Positions 36,510 to 45,480 of a stretch of DNA of 64,000 nt are shown here, one piece after another (positions within the stretch are counted from its first letter, which is position 1; the number at the start of each line of letters is the position of its first letter). The notes below the pieces were generated by a model that saw only the letters and a program-made list of their open reading frames with translations, was not told the DNA's origin and did no database searches. The stretch is from contig JAVVXB010000016.1 of assembly GCA_036651815.1 (NCBI GenBank), forward strand, positions 4,211 through 68,210, given 5' to 3'. The stretch comes from JAVVXB01 sp036651815 (GTDB taxonomy: Bacteria; Bacillota; Clostridia; Christensenellales; CAG-138). The translations under genes were made by a program, and so were the position numbers.

Positions 36510-38912
36510 ATGGCAACAAAAAAAACGGAACCCACGCGTCTTGAAACCATTATTATTAAGAACATGGACGAAGTCATGCATGACTCCATCATGCCCTACG
36601 CCGAGCATGTTATTTTGGAACGTGCCCTTCCCCGGGTCGAGGACGGTCTCAAGCCAGTACAGCGGCGAATTCTCTACGCAATGATGGAACTAGGGCTTTC
36701 TCCCGATAAGCCGCACCGAAAAAGTGCACGTATCGTAGGCGATTGTCTTGGTAAGTACCATCCCCACGGTGACACCTCCGTTTACGATGCTATGGTGCGC
36801 ATGGCACAGCCCTACAATATGGAGGTCCCGCTGGTGGACGGCCACGGTAACTTTGGCAGCATTGACGGTGACAGCGCCGCCGCCATGCGGTACACCGAAG
36901 CACGCATGACCCCTGCGGCCATGCAACTGTTGCGAGATATTGAGAAGGACACCGTCCCTTTCAGCTTCAACTTCGACGATACCCTCAAGGAACCGGATCT
37001 GCTGCCCGGCCGTTTTCCCAGCCTGTTGGTAAACGGTGCAACCGGCATTGCCGTTGGCCTTGCCACAAATATTCCACCCCACAATCCCGTTGAAGCAATT
37101 AACGCCGTAATCGCAATGATGGAGGATCCACGTATCCCCCTGCCTGAGCTTATGAAGATTCTTCCTGCGCCGGATTTCCCCACCGGTGGTTTTCTGCTGC
37201 AATCGGACGAGATTATGCGTGCCTATGAAACCGGGCGCGGCAGACTGATTATGCGGGCCAAGACACATTTTGAAGATCAGAAAAACGGCAAAACGCTGAT
37301 TGTAATCACCGAAATGCCGTTTCAGGTCAACAAAGCCAACGCGCTTGAAAAGATTCTGGCGATCAGTCAGGAGAAGAAGGCGCTGTTCGCCGGTATTGGT
37401 GACATTCGCGATGAATCTGACCGTGCGGGCATGCGCGCCGTTATTGAAATCAAGAAGGACGGCGACCCTGAAAAAATCTTACAATACCTATTTAAATATT
37501 CGGATCTGCAAATGACATTCGGTGTCAATATGGTGGCCATTGCTGGCGGCCGCCCCCAACAGATGGGGCTCAAGCAGATCATCGCCCACTATATCCGCCA
37601 CCAGCGGAACGTTGTGACCCGCCGCACACAGTTTGATTTGGATACCGCGCAACGCCGCGAGCATATTCTCGCAGGTCTCATGGTGGCTGTCAATAATCTC
37701 GACCGGGTCATTGCTCTGATTCGCGCCAGCAAGTCGCCCAAGGAAGCTAAGGAAGCGCTGATGCAGACCTTTGGCCTAACCGAGATTCAAGCCCAGTCCA
37801 TCCTTGATTTAAGATTGCAGCGGCTGACCAACATGGAACTGGTCATGATCCAGAAAGAATACGACGAGGTGGTGAAGTTGATTGTGGAATTGCAGTCCAT
37901 TCTCGCCTCCGAAAAAAAGTTGTTAAATATAATTAAGAAAGAACTGCTGGAAATTCGCGGCAGCATCGCCTGCGCACGGAGAACCCAAGTGGTTGCGGGC
38001 GACGCGGATATTGTCGTGGCCGAGGACGATCTCACCTTTGTGGAAGATGTGACCGTTGCGCTGTGCGAAGGGCTGAAAATCCGCCGCTGCCCCACCCGGC
38101 AGTTCAACGCCGCACAGATCAGCGAGGACAAGCCCCTCTTCATCCTGAAAACGCAAACCAACCAGCGCATCCGTCTTTTCACCGAGCAGGGCGCGATGCT
38201 CCAGATTGCGGTTTCAGATATTCCCGAAACGCGCGCCACTGCCCGGGCAAGCAACCTGGCCGCGCTGCTGCCATTTGAAAAGGATGAACGCGTCATTGCC
38301 ATGTTTCCTGATGAAGAGGCGGGCGAGTATTTCTTTTACACCGCGCAGGGCAACATCAAACGCACGTCCACCGCAGAATACCGCATACGCACCAAGCGTA
38401 CGGCGGCCATCTCCCTGCGGGATCGTGACCGTGTCATTGGTATTGAAAAGCAATCGGCGGATCACGTTCTACTCATCACCCGCATGGGCATGAGTATTCG
38501 ATTTGCCACGGATACCATCCCGCTCATGGGCCGCGTCTCCGGCGGCGTCAAGTGCATTAAGCTCGAGATGGGTGATTCCGTGCTCTATGCTGCACAGTTG
38601 CCCGAGGAAGGCGAGATCCTCTGTATGACTGACCGCGGCTACGGTAAGCGCAGCCTGCTGTTTGATTACGAAGTACAGGGACGCAACGGCAAGGGACTGA
38701 AAACCTTTGACTTTAAGAAAAACGGTTCGAACGGCAATTATCTCGTGAGTGTGTTTCATGTGACCATGCCCTTTGTGTTTACCATGGTACAACGGCACGG
38801 AACCAGAACGGAATTTTCCACCGACAGCGTCCATATCGAACAACGGGCCGGCAAGGGTGTTATGCTGGTGGCCGTCGTGTTGGATGATGACATTGTCTCA
38901 GTGGAGCGATAA
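36510..38912 (+). CDS. parC: Type IIA topoisomerase subunit A, ParC-like
   Basis: 800 residues. Breakage-reunion domain with the active tyrosine in AMRYTEARM (Tyr128) and the quinolone-determining loop HPHGDTSVYD (84-93), where Thr89 stands at the E. coli GyrA Ser83 position. The tower/coiled coil runs to about 490, followed by a beta-pinwheel. The GyrA box (QRGGRG-like) is not recognisable: the corresponding blade reads YRIRTKRTAAISL. Lack of the box favours decatenating topoisomerase IV rather than supercoiling gyrase. It is translated directly after the B subunit from a GAGGA site. Confidence 0.85.
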   Translation: MATKKTEPTRLETIIIKNMDEVMHDSIMPYAEHVILERALPRVEDGLKPVQRRILYAMMELGLSPDKPHRKSARIVGDCLGKYHPHGDTSVYDAMVRMAQPYNMEVPLVDGHGNFGSIDGDSAAAMRYTEARMTPAAMQLLRDIEKDTVPFSFNFDDTLKEPDLLPGRFPSLLVNGATGIAVGLATNIPPHNPVEAINAVIAMMEDPRIPLPELMKILPAPDFPTGGFLLQSDEIMRAYETGRGRLIMRAKTHFEDQKNGKTLIVITEMPFQVNKANALEKILAISQEKKALFAGIGDIRDESDRAGMRAVIEIKKDGDPEKILQYLFKYSDLQMTFGVNMVAIAGGRPQQMGLKQIIAHYIRHQRNVVTRRTQFDLDTAQRREHILAGLMVAVNNLDRVIALIRASKSPKEAKEALMQTFGLTEIQAQSILDLRLQRLTNMELVMIQKEYDEVVKLIVELQSILASEKKLLNIIKKELLEIRGSIACARRTQVVAGDADIVVAEDDLTFVEDVTVALCEGLKIRRCPTRQFNAAQISEDKPLFILKTQTNQRIRLFTEQGAMLQIAVSDIPETRATARASNLAALLPFEKDERVIAMFPDEEAGEYFFYTAQGNIKRTSTAEYRIRTKRTAAISLRDRDRVIGIEKQSADHVLLITRMGMSIRFATDTIPLMGRVSGGVKCIKLEMGDSVLYAAQLPEEGEILCMTDRGYGKRSLLFDYEVQGRNGKGLKTFDFKKNGSNGNYLVSVFHVTMPFVFTMVQRHGTRTEFSTDSVHIEQRAGKGVMLVAVVLDDDIVSVER

Positions 38913-38933
38913 CTCAATCTACGGTTTCTTGGA

Positions 38934-38962
38934 CGGATCGGTGATACACCGATCCGTTTATT
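38934..38962 (+). terminator. Terminator of the topoisomerase operon
   Basis: ACGGATCGGTG (38934-38944) and CACCGATCCGT (38948-38958) make a perfect 11-bp stem with a 3-base loop, followed by TTATTTG. Confidence 0.85.
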
Positions 38963-38997
38963 TGTATTGCTCCGATTGGGATTTAGCTTGTTAGAAT

Positions 38998-39026
38998 TGA
39001 CAATTGTGAAATATTCGTATATATTA
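38998..39026 (+). promoter_or_regulatory. Predicted sigma-A promoter for the acyltransferase-ligase operon
   Basis: TTGACA (38998-39003), a 17-base spacer, then TATATT (39021-39026), 52 bases before the ATG. This is the best consensus match in the window. Confidence 0.75.
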
Positions 39027-39078
39027 TGTGGATATTATTCGAACTAATACTTCTTTTAGGATGGGATGAATTGGATCA

Positions 39079-39972
39079 ATGGAAGAAATTCAGAAAGTAA
39101 AGCGCCGCCGTGGCGACCGCATTGATGCAACCCGCGTCCGCGATCTGGACGGGATGCATGCCATTATTCCAGCGATGCTGCCAAACCGTGCCGACAACGA
39201 AGCTTTTATTCGCGAACTGATTGATGTCACAGCAATGGAAGCCTATGTCGCCAAAAAGAACGCTGAAAACCCCGAACATCGATACACCATGTTTCAGGTC
39301 ATTCTTTCCGCGATCGGCAGAGTCGTGGATATGCGGCCGCGCATGAACCGCTTCATCAAGGGTGAAAAGTACTACGACCGCAACCACATCACTTTCTCCC
39401 TAATTGCAAAAAAGGCATTTTCAGACAACGGTGCGGAGTCTATCGCAATCCTAAGGTATGATCCCCAAAGCGAAAAGTCCAGCATCGACGAAATGCACGA
39501 CAAGCTATGTGACTTCGTCCACAACATTCGTCACAAGGACAAAACCGACGACACCACCAGCACCATCGATCTCATCGTTAAAACCGGGCTGACACATTTT
39601 ATCATGCGTCTATTGGCACGGCTGGATGACCACGGACATATGCCCACGCAACTCGTGCGTGAAGATCCCTACAACAGCACTGTGTGGGTCAGCAATCTAG
39701 GCTCCATCCAACTCAACGCCGGTTATCACCATCTCACAAACTGGGGCACAAACTCTTTATTTGTGGTCATCGGTGAACGACACATGCATCCCTATTTCGA
39801 TGACGATGGAACTTTGAGTCTCAAGCCCGCCATCGAAATTGGTTTGACGCTCGACGAACGCATCGCCGATGGATACTACTACGCACGTACGATACAACTC
39901 TTAAAACAACTATTGGCAAATCCAGAACTGCTGGATACGCCCGCTAAGGAGGCACTGAATATTGAAAATTGA
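39079..39972 (+). CDS. Stand-alone 2-oxoacid dehydrogenase E2-like acyltransferase domain with altered active site
   Basis: 297 residues resembling only the catalytic domain of dihydrolipoyl acyltransferases (chloramphenicol acetyltransferase fold), with no lipoyl or subunit-binding domain. DLDGMHAIIPAML, FQVILSAIGRVVDMRPRMNR, VWVSNLGSIQLNAG and the C-terminal LTLDERIADGYYYARTI follow the fold. In active enzymes the last motif is DHRxxDG; here the catalytic His is Glu260, while Asp264-Gly265 remain. Classical acyl transfer is therefore doubtful. Its end overlaps the acyl-CoA ligase gene by 11 bases, suggesting a shared substrate or complex. Function unknown. Confidence 0.75.
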   Translation: MEEIQKVKRRRGDRIDATRVRDLDGMHAIIPAMLPNRADNEAFIRELIDVTAMEAYVAKKNAENPEHRYTMFQVILSAIGRVVDMRPRMNRFIKGEKYYDRNHITFSLIAKKAFSDNGAESIAILRYDPQSEKSSIDEMHDKLCDFVHNIRHKDKTDDTTSTIDLIVKTGLTHFIMRLLARLDDHGHMPTQLVREDPYNSTVWVSNLGSIQLNAGYHHLTNWGTNSLFVVIGERHMHPYFDDDGTLSLKPAIEIGLTLDERIADGYYYARTIQLLKQLLANPELLDTPAKEALNIEN

Positions 39973-41692
39973 AGATATGTCGAATGTGAAAGCGCCATGG
40001 CTCGGTTTCTATGGTGAAGTTCCCAAGCATCTGACTTACCCAGATGGCTCTATGAGCAATATGGTCGAGCGCGTCGCCGCCCAATACCCCAATTATATCG
40101 CGTTTACATTTATGGGTAAGAAGACCAGCTACCAGGCTATGGTCGAGCAGGTCAACCGCGTTGCAAAAGCGTTTGCGGCCATCGGTGTGAAGGAGGGCGA
40201 CAAGGTTACGCTCTGCATGCCAAACTGTCCGCAGATCGTGCTGTGTTTCTACGCGCTCAATAAAATTGGTGCAATCGCATCCATGATTCACCCGCTCTCC
40301 AGCGTTGGTGAAATTGAATTCTACATCAAGGATTCCGGTAGTCGGGTGGCTGTCACTCTGGATCAGTTCTACGGAAAATTCGAAGAGGTACGCAAGACCA
40401 CCTCGATTGATGCACTGATCATCACCAGCATTGCCGACGCACTCAGCCCCGTCGTTGCACTGGGCTTTCAACTCACCGAGGGCCGCAAGATCAAGAAGAT
40501 TGAAAAGAATGCACCGGTGTTGTACTGGAAGCCCTTTCAAAAAGCAGGCGACACATTTACTGGAAGCTGCTATGTTTCCCGCAAAGCTGAGGATCCCGCC
40601 GTCATTCTTTTCTCTGGCGGCACCACAGGCGTAACAAAGGGCATTCTACTCTCCAACCTCAACTTTAATGCGCTCGGAATCCAGACGGCTGCCATGTCCA
40701 ATACCTTTCAGCCCGGTCAGCGTATGCTCGCCGCGATGCCCATGTTCCACGGCTTCGGTCTTGGCGTTTGTATTCACACCATGCTCTCCCAAGCAGGCTG
40801 CTCAATTCTCGTGCCGCGTGTTTCCGTGGAAAGCTATGCAAAGCTGCTGAAAAAAGAACAGCCTAACTATATTGCCGGTGTACCGACGCTGTATGAAGGG
40901 ATCACCCGCAACCCGTTTATGGATGGCGTAGATCTCAGTTGTCTCATCGGCGTATTCAGCGGAGGGGACTGTCTCTCCATTGAACTCAAAAAGAAATTCG
41001 ATTCCTTCCTGAAGGAACATCACGCTACCGTTCAGGTACGCGAAGGTTATGGTACCACCGAATGCGTGACCGCCAGTTGCCTCACCCCCTATGATATGTA
41101 CCGCGAAGGTAGCATCGGACTGCCGTTCCCCGATACGTACTATAAGATTGTTAAACCCGGCACCACAGAGGAGGTTCCCTATCAGGAAGAAGGCGAAATC
41201 TGCCTGACCGGTCCTTCTATGATGATCGAATACGTTAACCAGCCTGAAGAAACGGCCAATACGCTGAAAAAGCACGCGGACGGTCACATCTGGCTGCATA
41301 CGGGCGACCTCGGCATTATGGATCAGGATGGCTTCATCTACTTTCGTCAGCGCATCAAGCGTATGATCGTAACCAGCGGATACAACGTATACCCTTCCCA
41401 GCTGGAAAATATCATTGATGCCCATGACAAGGTACTCATGAGTTGCGTCATCGGTGTACCGGATGCCTATCGGATGCAGAAGGTTAAGGCATTCGTCGTG
41501 CTTCGCCCTAACATTCTACCCACGCCCTCCCTCAAGGAAGATCTCATGGCGCATTGTAAACGACATATCGCCAAGTATGCAATGCCCTATGACATTGAGT
41601 TCCTCAACGAGTTGCCCAAAACCCTTGTGGGCAAAGTGGCTTACACCGTACTTGAGCGGAAAGAATCCGAAAAATCAGCCGCTGCTGTCTAA
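39962..41692 (+). CDS. AMP-forming acyl-CoA synthetase
   Basis: 576 residues. TTG start at 39962 with AAGGAGG nine bases upstream; an ATG at 39977 has no such site. ANL-superfamily motifs are complete: SGGTTGVTKGILLSN (ATP/AMP loop, about 220-234), YGTTEC, TGDLGIMDQDGFIYF, KRMIVTSGYNVYPSQLE (hinge) and the acyl-adenylating lysine region LVGKVAYTVLE near the C-terminus. It activates a carboxylic acid as acyl-AMP and transfers it to CoA. It is translationally coupled to the E2-like gene. The acid substrate cannot be read from sequence; fatty acids are likely. Confidence 0.9.
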   Translation: MKIEDMSNVKAPWLGFYGEVPKHLTYPDGSMSNMVERVAAQYPNYIAFTFMGKKTSYQAMVEQVNRVAKAFAAIGVKEGDKVTLCMPNCPQIVLCFYALNKIGAIASMIHPLSSVGEIEFYIKDSGSRVAVTLDQFYGKFEEVRKTTSIDALIITSIADALSPVVALGFQLTEGRKIKKIEKNAPVLYWKPFQKAGDTFTGSCYVSRKAEDPAVILFSGGTTGVTKGILLSNLNFNALGIQTAAMSNTFQPGQRMLAAMPMFHGFGLGVCIHTMLSQAGCSILVPRVSVESYAKLLKKEQPNYIAGVPTLYEGITRNPFMDGVDLSCLIGVFSGGDCLSIELKKKFDSFLKEHHATVQVREGYGTTECVTASCLTPYDMYREGSIGLPFPDTYYKIVKPGTTEEVPYQEEGEICLTGPSMMIEYVNQPEETANTLKKHADGHIWLHTGDLGIMDQDGFIYFRQRIKRMIVTSGYNVYPSQLENIIDAHDKVLMSCVIGVPDAYRMQKVKAFVVLRPNILPTPSLKEDLMAHCKRHIAKYAMPYDIEFLNELPKTLVGKVAYTVLERKESEKSAAAV

Positions 41693-41718
41693 CGGATATA
41701 TGCCTTAACCAAAAATAC

Positions 41719-41754
41719 AAAGTGAACGCTTTTAATATGGCGTTCACTTTTTTG
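41719..41754 (+). terminator. Terminator of the acyl-CoA synthetase gene
   Basis: AAAGTGAACGC (41719-41729) pairs with GCGTTCACTTT (41740-41750), followed by more T (total run of six). The A-run on the 5' arm makes it usable from the minus strand for tag as well. Confidence 0.88.
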
Positions 41755-41825
41755 ATCATCCGATCCATTGGCATGCACCTGATTTCGCAACAACTATTTT
41801 CATGCTTGCATCAGCCGCATCCATA

Positions 41826-42380
41826 TCAGCGGCCATAGCGGAAACATCCCGTCTCATGGTCATTGACAATACCAACTGCTTGCAGATAGGAGTAGATCGT
41901 GACCGAACCAACATAACGCATACCGCGGGCTTTCATGTCCATGGAGACGCGGTCGGACAGCGCCGTTGTCGTCGGAAATCTATCATCTATATTTACAACG
42001 CTTACATGGTTTGAAAACCCCCACAGATATGCTGAGAACGATCCAAAAGCACGCTGTATCTCCAAAATAATACCCGCGTTTTTGATTGCAGCCTCAATCT
42101 TTCTACGGCACCGGATGATTCCCACGTCCTGCATGAGTGCCTTGACCTTATCCGCATCATAGCGGGCAATCTTTTCTGGGTTGAATTGATCGAATGCAGC
42201 ACGGAAATGCGCCCGTTTCTTTAAGATTGTGATCCACGACAGCCCTGCCTGAAAAGTTTCCAGTAGAAACATCTCATATAGTTTCTGATCGTCGTAGATT
42301 GGCACGCCCCATTCCGTATCATGATAGGCCACATAGACCGGATCGCTGCCGACCCAACTGCAACGCTGCCTGTTTTCCAC
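41826..42380 (-). CDS. tag: DNA-3-methyladenine glycosylase I
   Basis: 184 residues from GTG 42380, preceded by GGGGAGG eight bases upstream; a longer frame adds 20 unrelated residues. CSWVGSDPVYVAYHDTEWG at the start (Cys and His are zinc ligands), FQAGLSWITILKKR and MKARGMRYVGSVTIYSYLQAVGIVNDH at the end match Tag, including the C-terminal zinc-binding region around H...C (NDHETGC). It excises 3-methyladenine from alkylated DNA. Single-gene unit. Confidence 0.94.
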   Translation of the reverse strand: MENRQRCSWVGSDPVYVAYHDTEWGVPIYDDQKLYEMFLLETFQAGLSWITILKKRAHFRAAFDQFNPEKIARYDADKVKALMQDVGIIRCRRKIEAAIKNAGIILEIQRAFGSFSAYLWGFSNHVSVVNIDDRFPTTTALSDRVSMDMKARGMRYVGSVTIYSYLQAVGIVNDHETGCFRYGR

Positions 42381-42513
42381 GCGCCATACCTCCCCACATT
42401 CAATGCTGCTACTATACCGTAAGTGGCAACGGTATGACAACTAACAATTGCGCACGTCTCCATTCTCACCACACAAAATAACTAAAAATGACAGGAATTA
42501 ATAAAAGGCGCTA

Positions 42514-42542
42514 TTGACTTTACTCTGCTAAAGTGCTAAATT
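42514..42542 (+). promoter_or_regulatory. Predicted sigma-A promoter of the amino acid ABC operon
   Basis: TTGACT (42514-42519), a 17-base spacer, then TAAATT (42537-42542), 75 bases before the ATG of the binding protein. Confidence 0.65.
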
Positions 42543-42617
42543 GATAACACAGTCATACATACCTCTCACAAAATATGCAAAATGATTGTTGAAGAACTTC
42601 TTGGAGGAAAAGAAAGA

Positions 42618-43466
42618 ATGAAAAAAAGCATCAAAATTACCCTTGCCCTTGCTCTGGTCGTCGCGTTTGCGTTCTGCTGCCTGGGTGGCTGCGCAAAAAA
42701 ATCAACCAAGATTATCGTTTTGTCCGACACCTTTGCTGCCGAACAGTACGGCATTGGCTACCGTAACACGGACATCGCCTTGGGCTTGAAAATTCAGGAA
42801 GCTTTCGATGCGCTTGTTGCCGATGGAACCGCCGCCAAAGTCAGCCAACAGTGGCTGGGCGCCGATTTGGTTCTAAAGGATCAGCCCTTTCTTGAGGAAA
42901 ATAGCGCCCCCGCAGACGATGCATCTTGGACAAAGATTCAAGAACGTGGTTATTTTGTTCTGGGTCTGGATGCCTCCTTCCCGCCCATGGGATTCGTGAA
43001 TGAAAAAAATGAGATCATCGGTTTTGACATCGATCTGGCAAAAGCCGTTGCCAAAAATCTTGGCGTAGAAGTTAAGCTTCAGCCCATCGACTGGTCCGCC
43101 AAAGAGCTTGAACTCAACAACGGAAACATCGACTGCATTTGGAACGGCATGACCATCACCGATGAACGCCTCGCTTCGATGTATTTCACGAAACCTTATC
43201 TATCCAACGATCAGATCATCCTTGTGAGCGATCATTCCGACATCGTCACAAAAGCTGATCTTAAGGACAAGATCGTTGCCGCTCAGTCCGGATCCTCCGG
43301 CCTTGAAGCCGTGGAATCCGACACCGCGACACGTGCCACCTTCAAGGAACTCGTCACCTATGACGAATACACCGCTGCCTATCAAGATCTAAAAGTTGGC
43401 CGCGTGGATGCGTTGGTCATCGACAGTATTGTTGGTTACTACCTCATCGCAACCGATGCGGCTTAA
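42618..43466 (+). CDS. Amino acid ABC transporter binding lipoprotein, apparently circularly permuted
   Basis: 282 residues; ATG 42618 has TTGGAGG upstream. The lipobox LGGC places the lipid on Cys25. Residues 31-87 (KIIVLSD..., EQYGIGYRNTD, VADGTAAKVSQQWLG) are what normally forms the end of polar amino acid binding proteins (SBP_bac_3 family: E.YGIGfrK, ADGT, kWfG). Residues 104-282 are the normal beginning and middle: SWTKIQERGYFVLGLDASFP, GFDIDLAKAVAKNLG, NGNIDCIWNGMTIT, AAQSGSSG and GRVDALVIDSIVGYYL, after which the protein stops. All parts of both lobes are thus present once, in swapped order, joined by a flexible linker (88-103). In this fold the native termini lie close together, so the order is structurally feasible. 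Permease and ATPase genes follow. Confidence 0.88.
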   Translation: MKKSIKITLALALVVAFAFCCLGGCAKKSTKIIVLSDTFAAEQYGIGYRNTDIALGLKIQEAFDALVADGTAAKVSQQWLGADLVLKDQPFLEENSAPADDASWTKIQERGYFVLGLDASFPPMGFVNEKNEIIGFDIDLAKAVAKNLGVEVKLQPIDWSAKELELNNGNIDCIWNGMTITDERLASMYFTKPYLSNDQIILVSDHSDIVTKADLKDKIVAAQSGSSGLEAVESDTATRATFKELVTYDEYTAAYQDLKVGRVDALVIDSIVGYYLIATDAA

Positions 43467-43514
43467 GTCAAATTGCAAATTCGTTTGCAACAACTGATCA
43501 ACTGATTACTTCAA

Positions 43515-43544
43515 CAGGCAGGTACGCTCGTTTGTGCCTGCCTG
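43515..43544 (+). other. Hairpin between binding-protein and permease genes
   Basis: CAGGCAGG and CCTGCCTG form a stem in the 106-base gap after the binding-protein stop, without a U-run. It may stabilise the upstream message or reduce read-through, as is common after binding-protein genes. Confidence 0.55.
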
Positions 43545-43572
43545 TGAGGCGTTGTTACGCCACAGGAGACTT

Positions 43573-44229
43573 ATGAACTTTTCTTATTTCTTTTCTCTAT
43601 TTGGATCGCTGTCTCAAGGCTTTCTCACCACACTCAACCTCTTCTTGATTGCTTTAGCCCTTTCCATTCCACTTGGATTGGTCATTGCTTTCATGCGTAC
43701 AAGCCGTGTCGGCATCCTGCGTGGTATTTCCGGCGTGTATGTATGGTTGTTGCGCGGCACGCCACTGCTTTTGCAGTTGTACTTCTTTTTCTTCGGTCTG
43801 CCCAACATCCCTGGTATCGGGCAGTATCTCATCCTTGGCCGCTTTGAAGCGGCATGCTGGGCATTTGTGCTCAACTACGCCGCATACTTTGCGGAAATCT
43901 TCCGCGGCGGTATGCTCAGCATTGATGCCGGGCAATACGAGGCTGCGCAAGTATTGGGTTTCAATCGCTTGCAGACCATACGGTTTCTAACCGTGCCGCA
44001 AATGCTGCGCGTGTGCTTGCCAGCCATCAGCAACGAGGCGATTACGCTGGTGAAGGATACGGCGCTTGTCACCGCCATCGGCGTAACCGACATTCTCTAC
44101 TATGCCAAGCATGCGGTCAACCGCGATGTAGACACCAGTGCATTTATTGTGGCCGCCATCTTTTATCTGGCCATGAGTTATTTCGTTACCAAGCTTTTCG
44201 ACCTGCTCGAGAAGCGATTCCGTTTCTGA
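43573..44229 (+). CDS. Polar amino acid ABC transporter permease
   Basis: 218 residues from ATG 43573, with CAGGAG upstream. HisM/GlnP-type permease with about five helices: TLNLFLIALALSIPLG, VWLLRGTPLLLQLYFFF, FVLNYAAYFAEIFRGG and the EAA coupling loop YEAAQVLGFNRLQTIRFLTV. It forms the membrane channel, probably as a homodimer because no second permease is encoded. Next gene begins 13 bases later. Confidence 0.94.
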   Translation: MNFSYFFSLFGSLSQGFLTTLNLFLIALALSIPLGLVIAFMRTSRVGILRGISGVYVWLLRGTPLLLQLYFFFFGLPNIPGIGQYLILGRFEAACWAFVLNYAAYFAEIFRGGMLSIDAGQYEAAQVLGFNRLQTIRFLTVPQMLRVCLPAISNEAITLVKDTALVTAIGVTDILYYAKHAVNRDVDTSAFIVAAIFYLAMSYFVTKLFDLLEKRFRF

Positions 44230-44242
44230 GGAGGTGCGCAGA

Positions 44243-44992
44243 ATGTCGATGATTCAAGTTACTGGTTTAACCAAATCCTTTGGTGATCATCTGGTGCTCA
44301 ATGATGTCTCGTTTTCAGTCGAGGAAGGGCAGGTCGTTGCCGTCATTGGGCCTTCCGGTATGGGCAAGAGCACGCTTCTGCGGTGTTTAATCGGCCTTGA
44401 GACATCAGATAAAGCCGATATTGTCATTGAGGGTAAGACCATGTTATCCGCAAGCGGCGCGAATCCCCCCGCCGCCGAACAGCGTAAGCTGCGCGCACGA
44501 ATGGGCATGGTCTTTCAGGGTTTCAATCTATTTGCGCACATGAATGTGATGAAAAACATGATTACTGCGCCAATCCAAGTAAAAAAGAAATCCAAAGTGG
44601 ATGCGGAGAAGCGTGCGCAAGAGCTGCTGAAACTGGTAGGGCTCGTCGACAAGGCACAAGCAATGCCTTCGCAACTTTCCGGTGGTGAAAAGCAACGCAT
44701 TGCCATCGCGCGGGCAATGATGATGGATCCTGATATCCTGCTGTTTGACGAGCCGACAAGTTCCCTCGATCCTCAGCTTACAGCAGAGGTGCTGAATGTT
44801 ATGAAGGTGCTGGCAAAGCAGAACATGACCATGCTTGTCGTCACACATGAGATGGGATTTGCCAAGGAAGTCGCCGACAAGGTCTTGTTTATGGGCAACA
44901 AGACCGTGCTGGAATCCGGTACGCCAAAGTACATTTTTGATGAGTGCCCCAATCCCACGGTACGCGATTTTGTGGACTCCGTCTTGAAATAG
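44243..44992 (+). CDS. Polar amino acid ABC transporter ATPase
   Basis: 249 residues from ATG 44243, placed seven bases after GAGGAGGTG. GlnQ/HisP type: Walker A GPSGMGKST (about 36-44), Q-loop FQGFNLF, signature LSGGEKQR, Walker B ILLFDEPTSSLDP and switch THEMGFAK are all intact. It energises the amino acid importer of the preceding two genes and is the last gene of that operon. Confidence 0.95.
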   Translation: MSMIQVTGLTKSFGDHLVLNDVSFSVEEGQVVAVIGPSGMGKSTLLRCLIGLETSDKADIVIEGKTMLSASGANPPAAEQRKLRARMGMVFQGFNLFAHMNVMKNMITAPIQVKKKSKVDAEKRAQELLKLVGLVDKAQAMPSQLSGGEKQRIAIARAMMMDPDILLFDEPTSSLDPQLTAEVLNVMKVLAKQNMTMLVVTHEMGFAKEVADKVLFMGNKTVLESGTPKYIFDECPNPTVRDFVDSVLK

Positions 44993-45084
44993 CTGTCGTC
45001 CAGCCCTTCCGGACGCATAAAAATCAGCTGTCTTTCCATTGATTCCTTGATCGTCAAAGTGATTGTCAGGGTACAACATACCAT

Positions 45085-45100
45085 CACACGCCGTATGTTT
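45085..45100 (+). repeat. Direct repeat, copy A
   Basis: CACACGCCGTATGTTT, identical to the copy at 45465-45480, 380 bases away. Confidence 0.7.
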
Positions 45101-45464
45101 AGGTGATTATAAATCACCGTTTTGTAGCAATCCCGCCCCGTCTAAAGGTATCGGGTTTCCAGGCGGCAAGAAACGCCGAGAAACCCCGCCTTGCAAGGAC
45201 GATTCATTCTCACCGAAAAGCCGCAAAGTCAGCATCCAAGTCGTAAGCACCTCAACTAGTGGCATTAGGCTGAGTTCTTAAAAAAAGAATCTGTAGTTCC
45301 TCGTTAATTTCTCTAATCAGTTGCTGCGGAGGATTTACAAGTTCGCTAACAGTAAATCAAGAATTATGAGCGCAAAAATAGCGACATAGTTTCCAAAAAC
45401 GCTATCTGGATGCATTCAAACAAGCCTTAACCCTTTGGGACAGTCTCAGCATACGACGTGCATC

Positions 45465-45480
45465 CACACGCCGTATGTTT
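45465..45480 (+). repeat. Direct repeat, copy B
   Basis: CACACGCCGTATGTTT, identical to the copy at 45085-45100; followed by a T-run. Confidence 0.7.

Noticed and set aside
40802..41425. 207-codon minus-strand frame
   Set aside because: Antisense to the acyl-CoA synthetase gene; no ribosome site.
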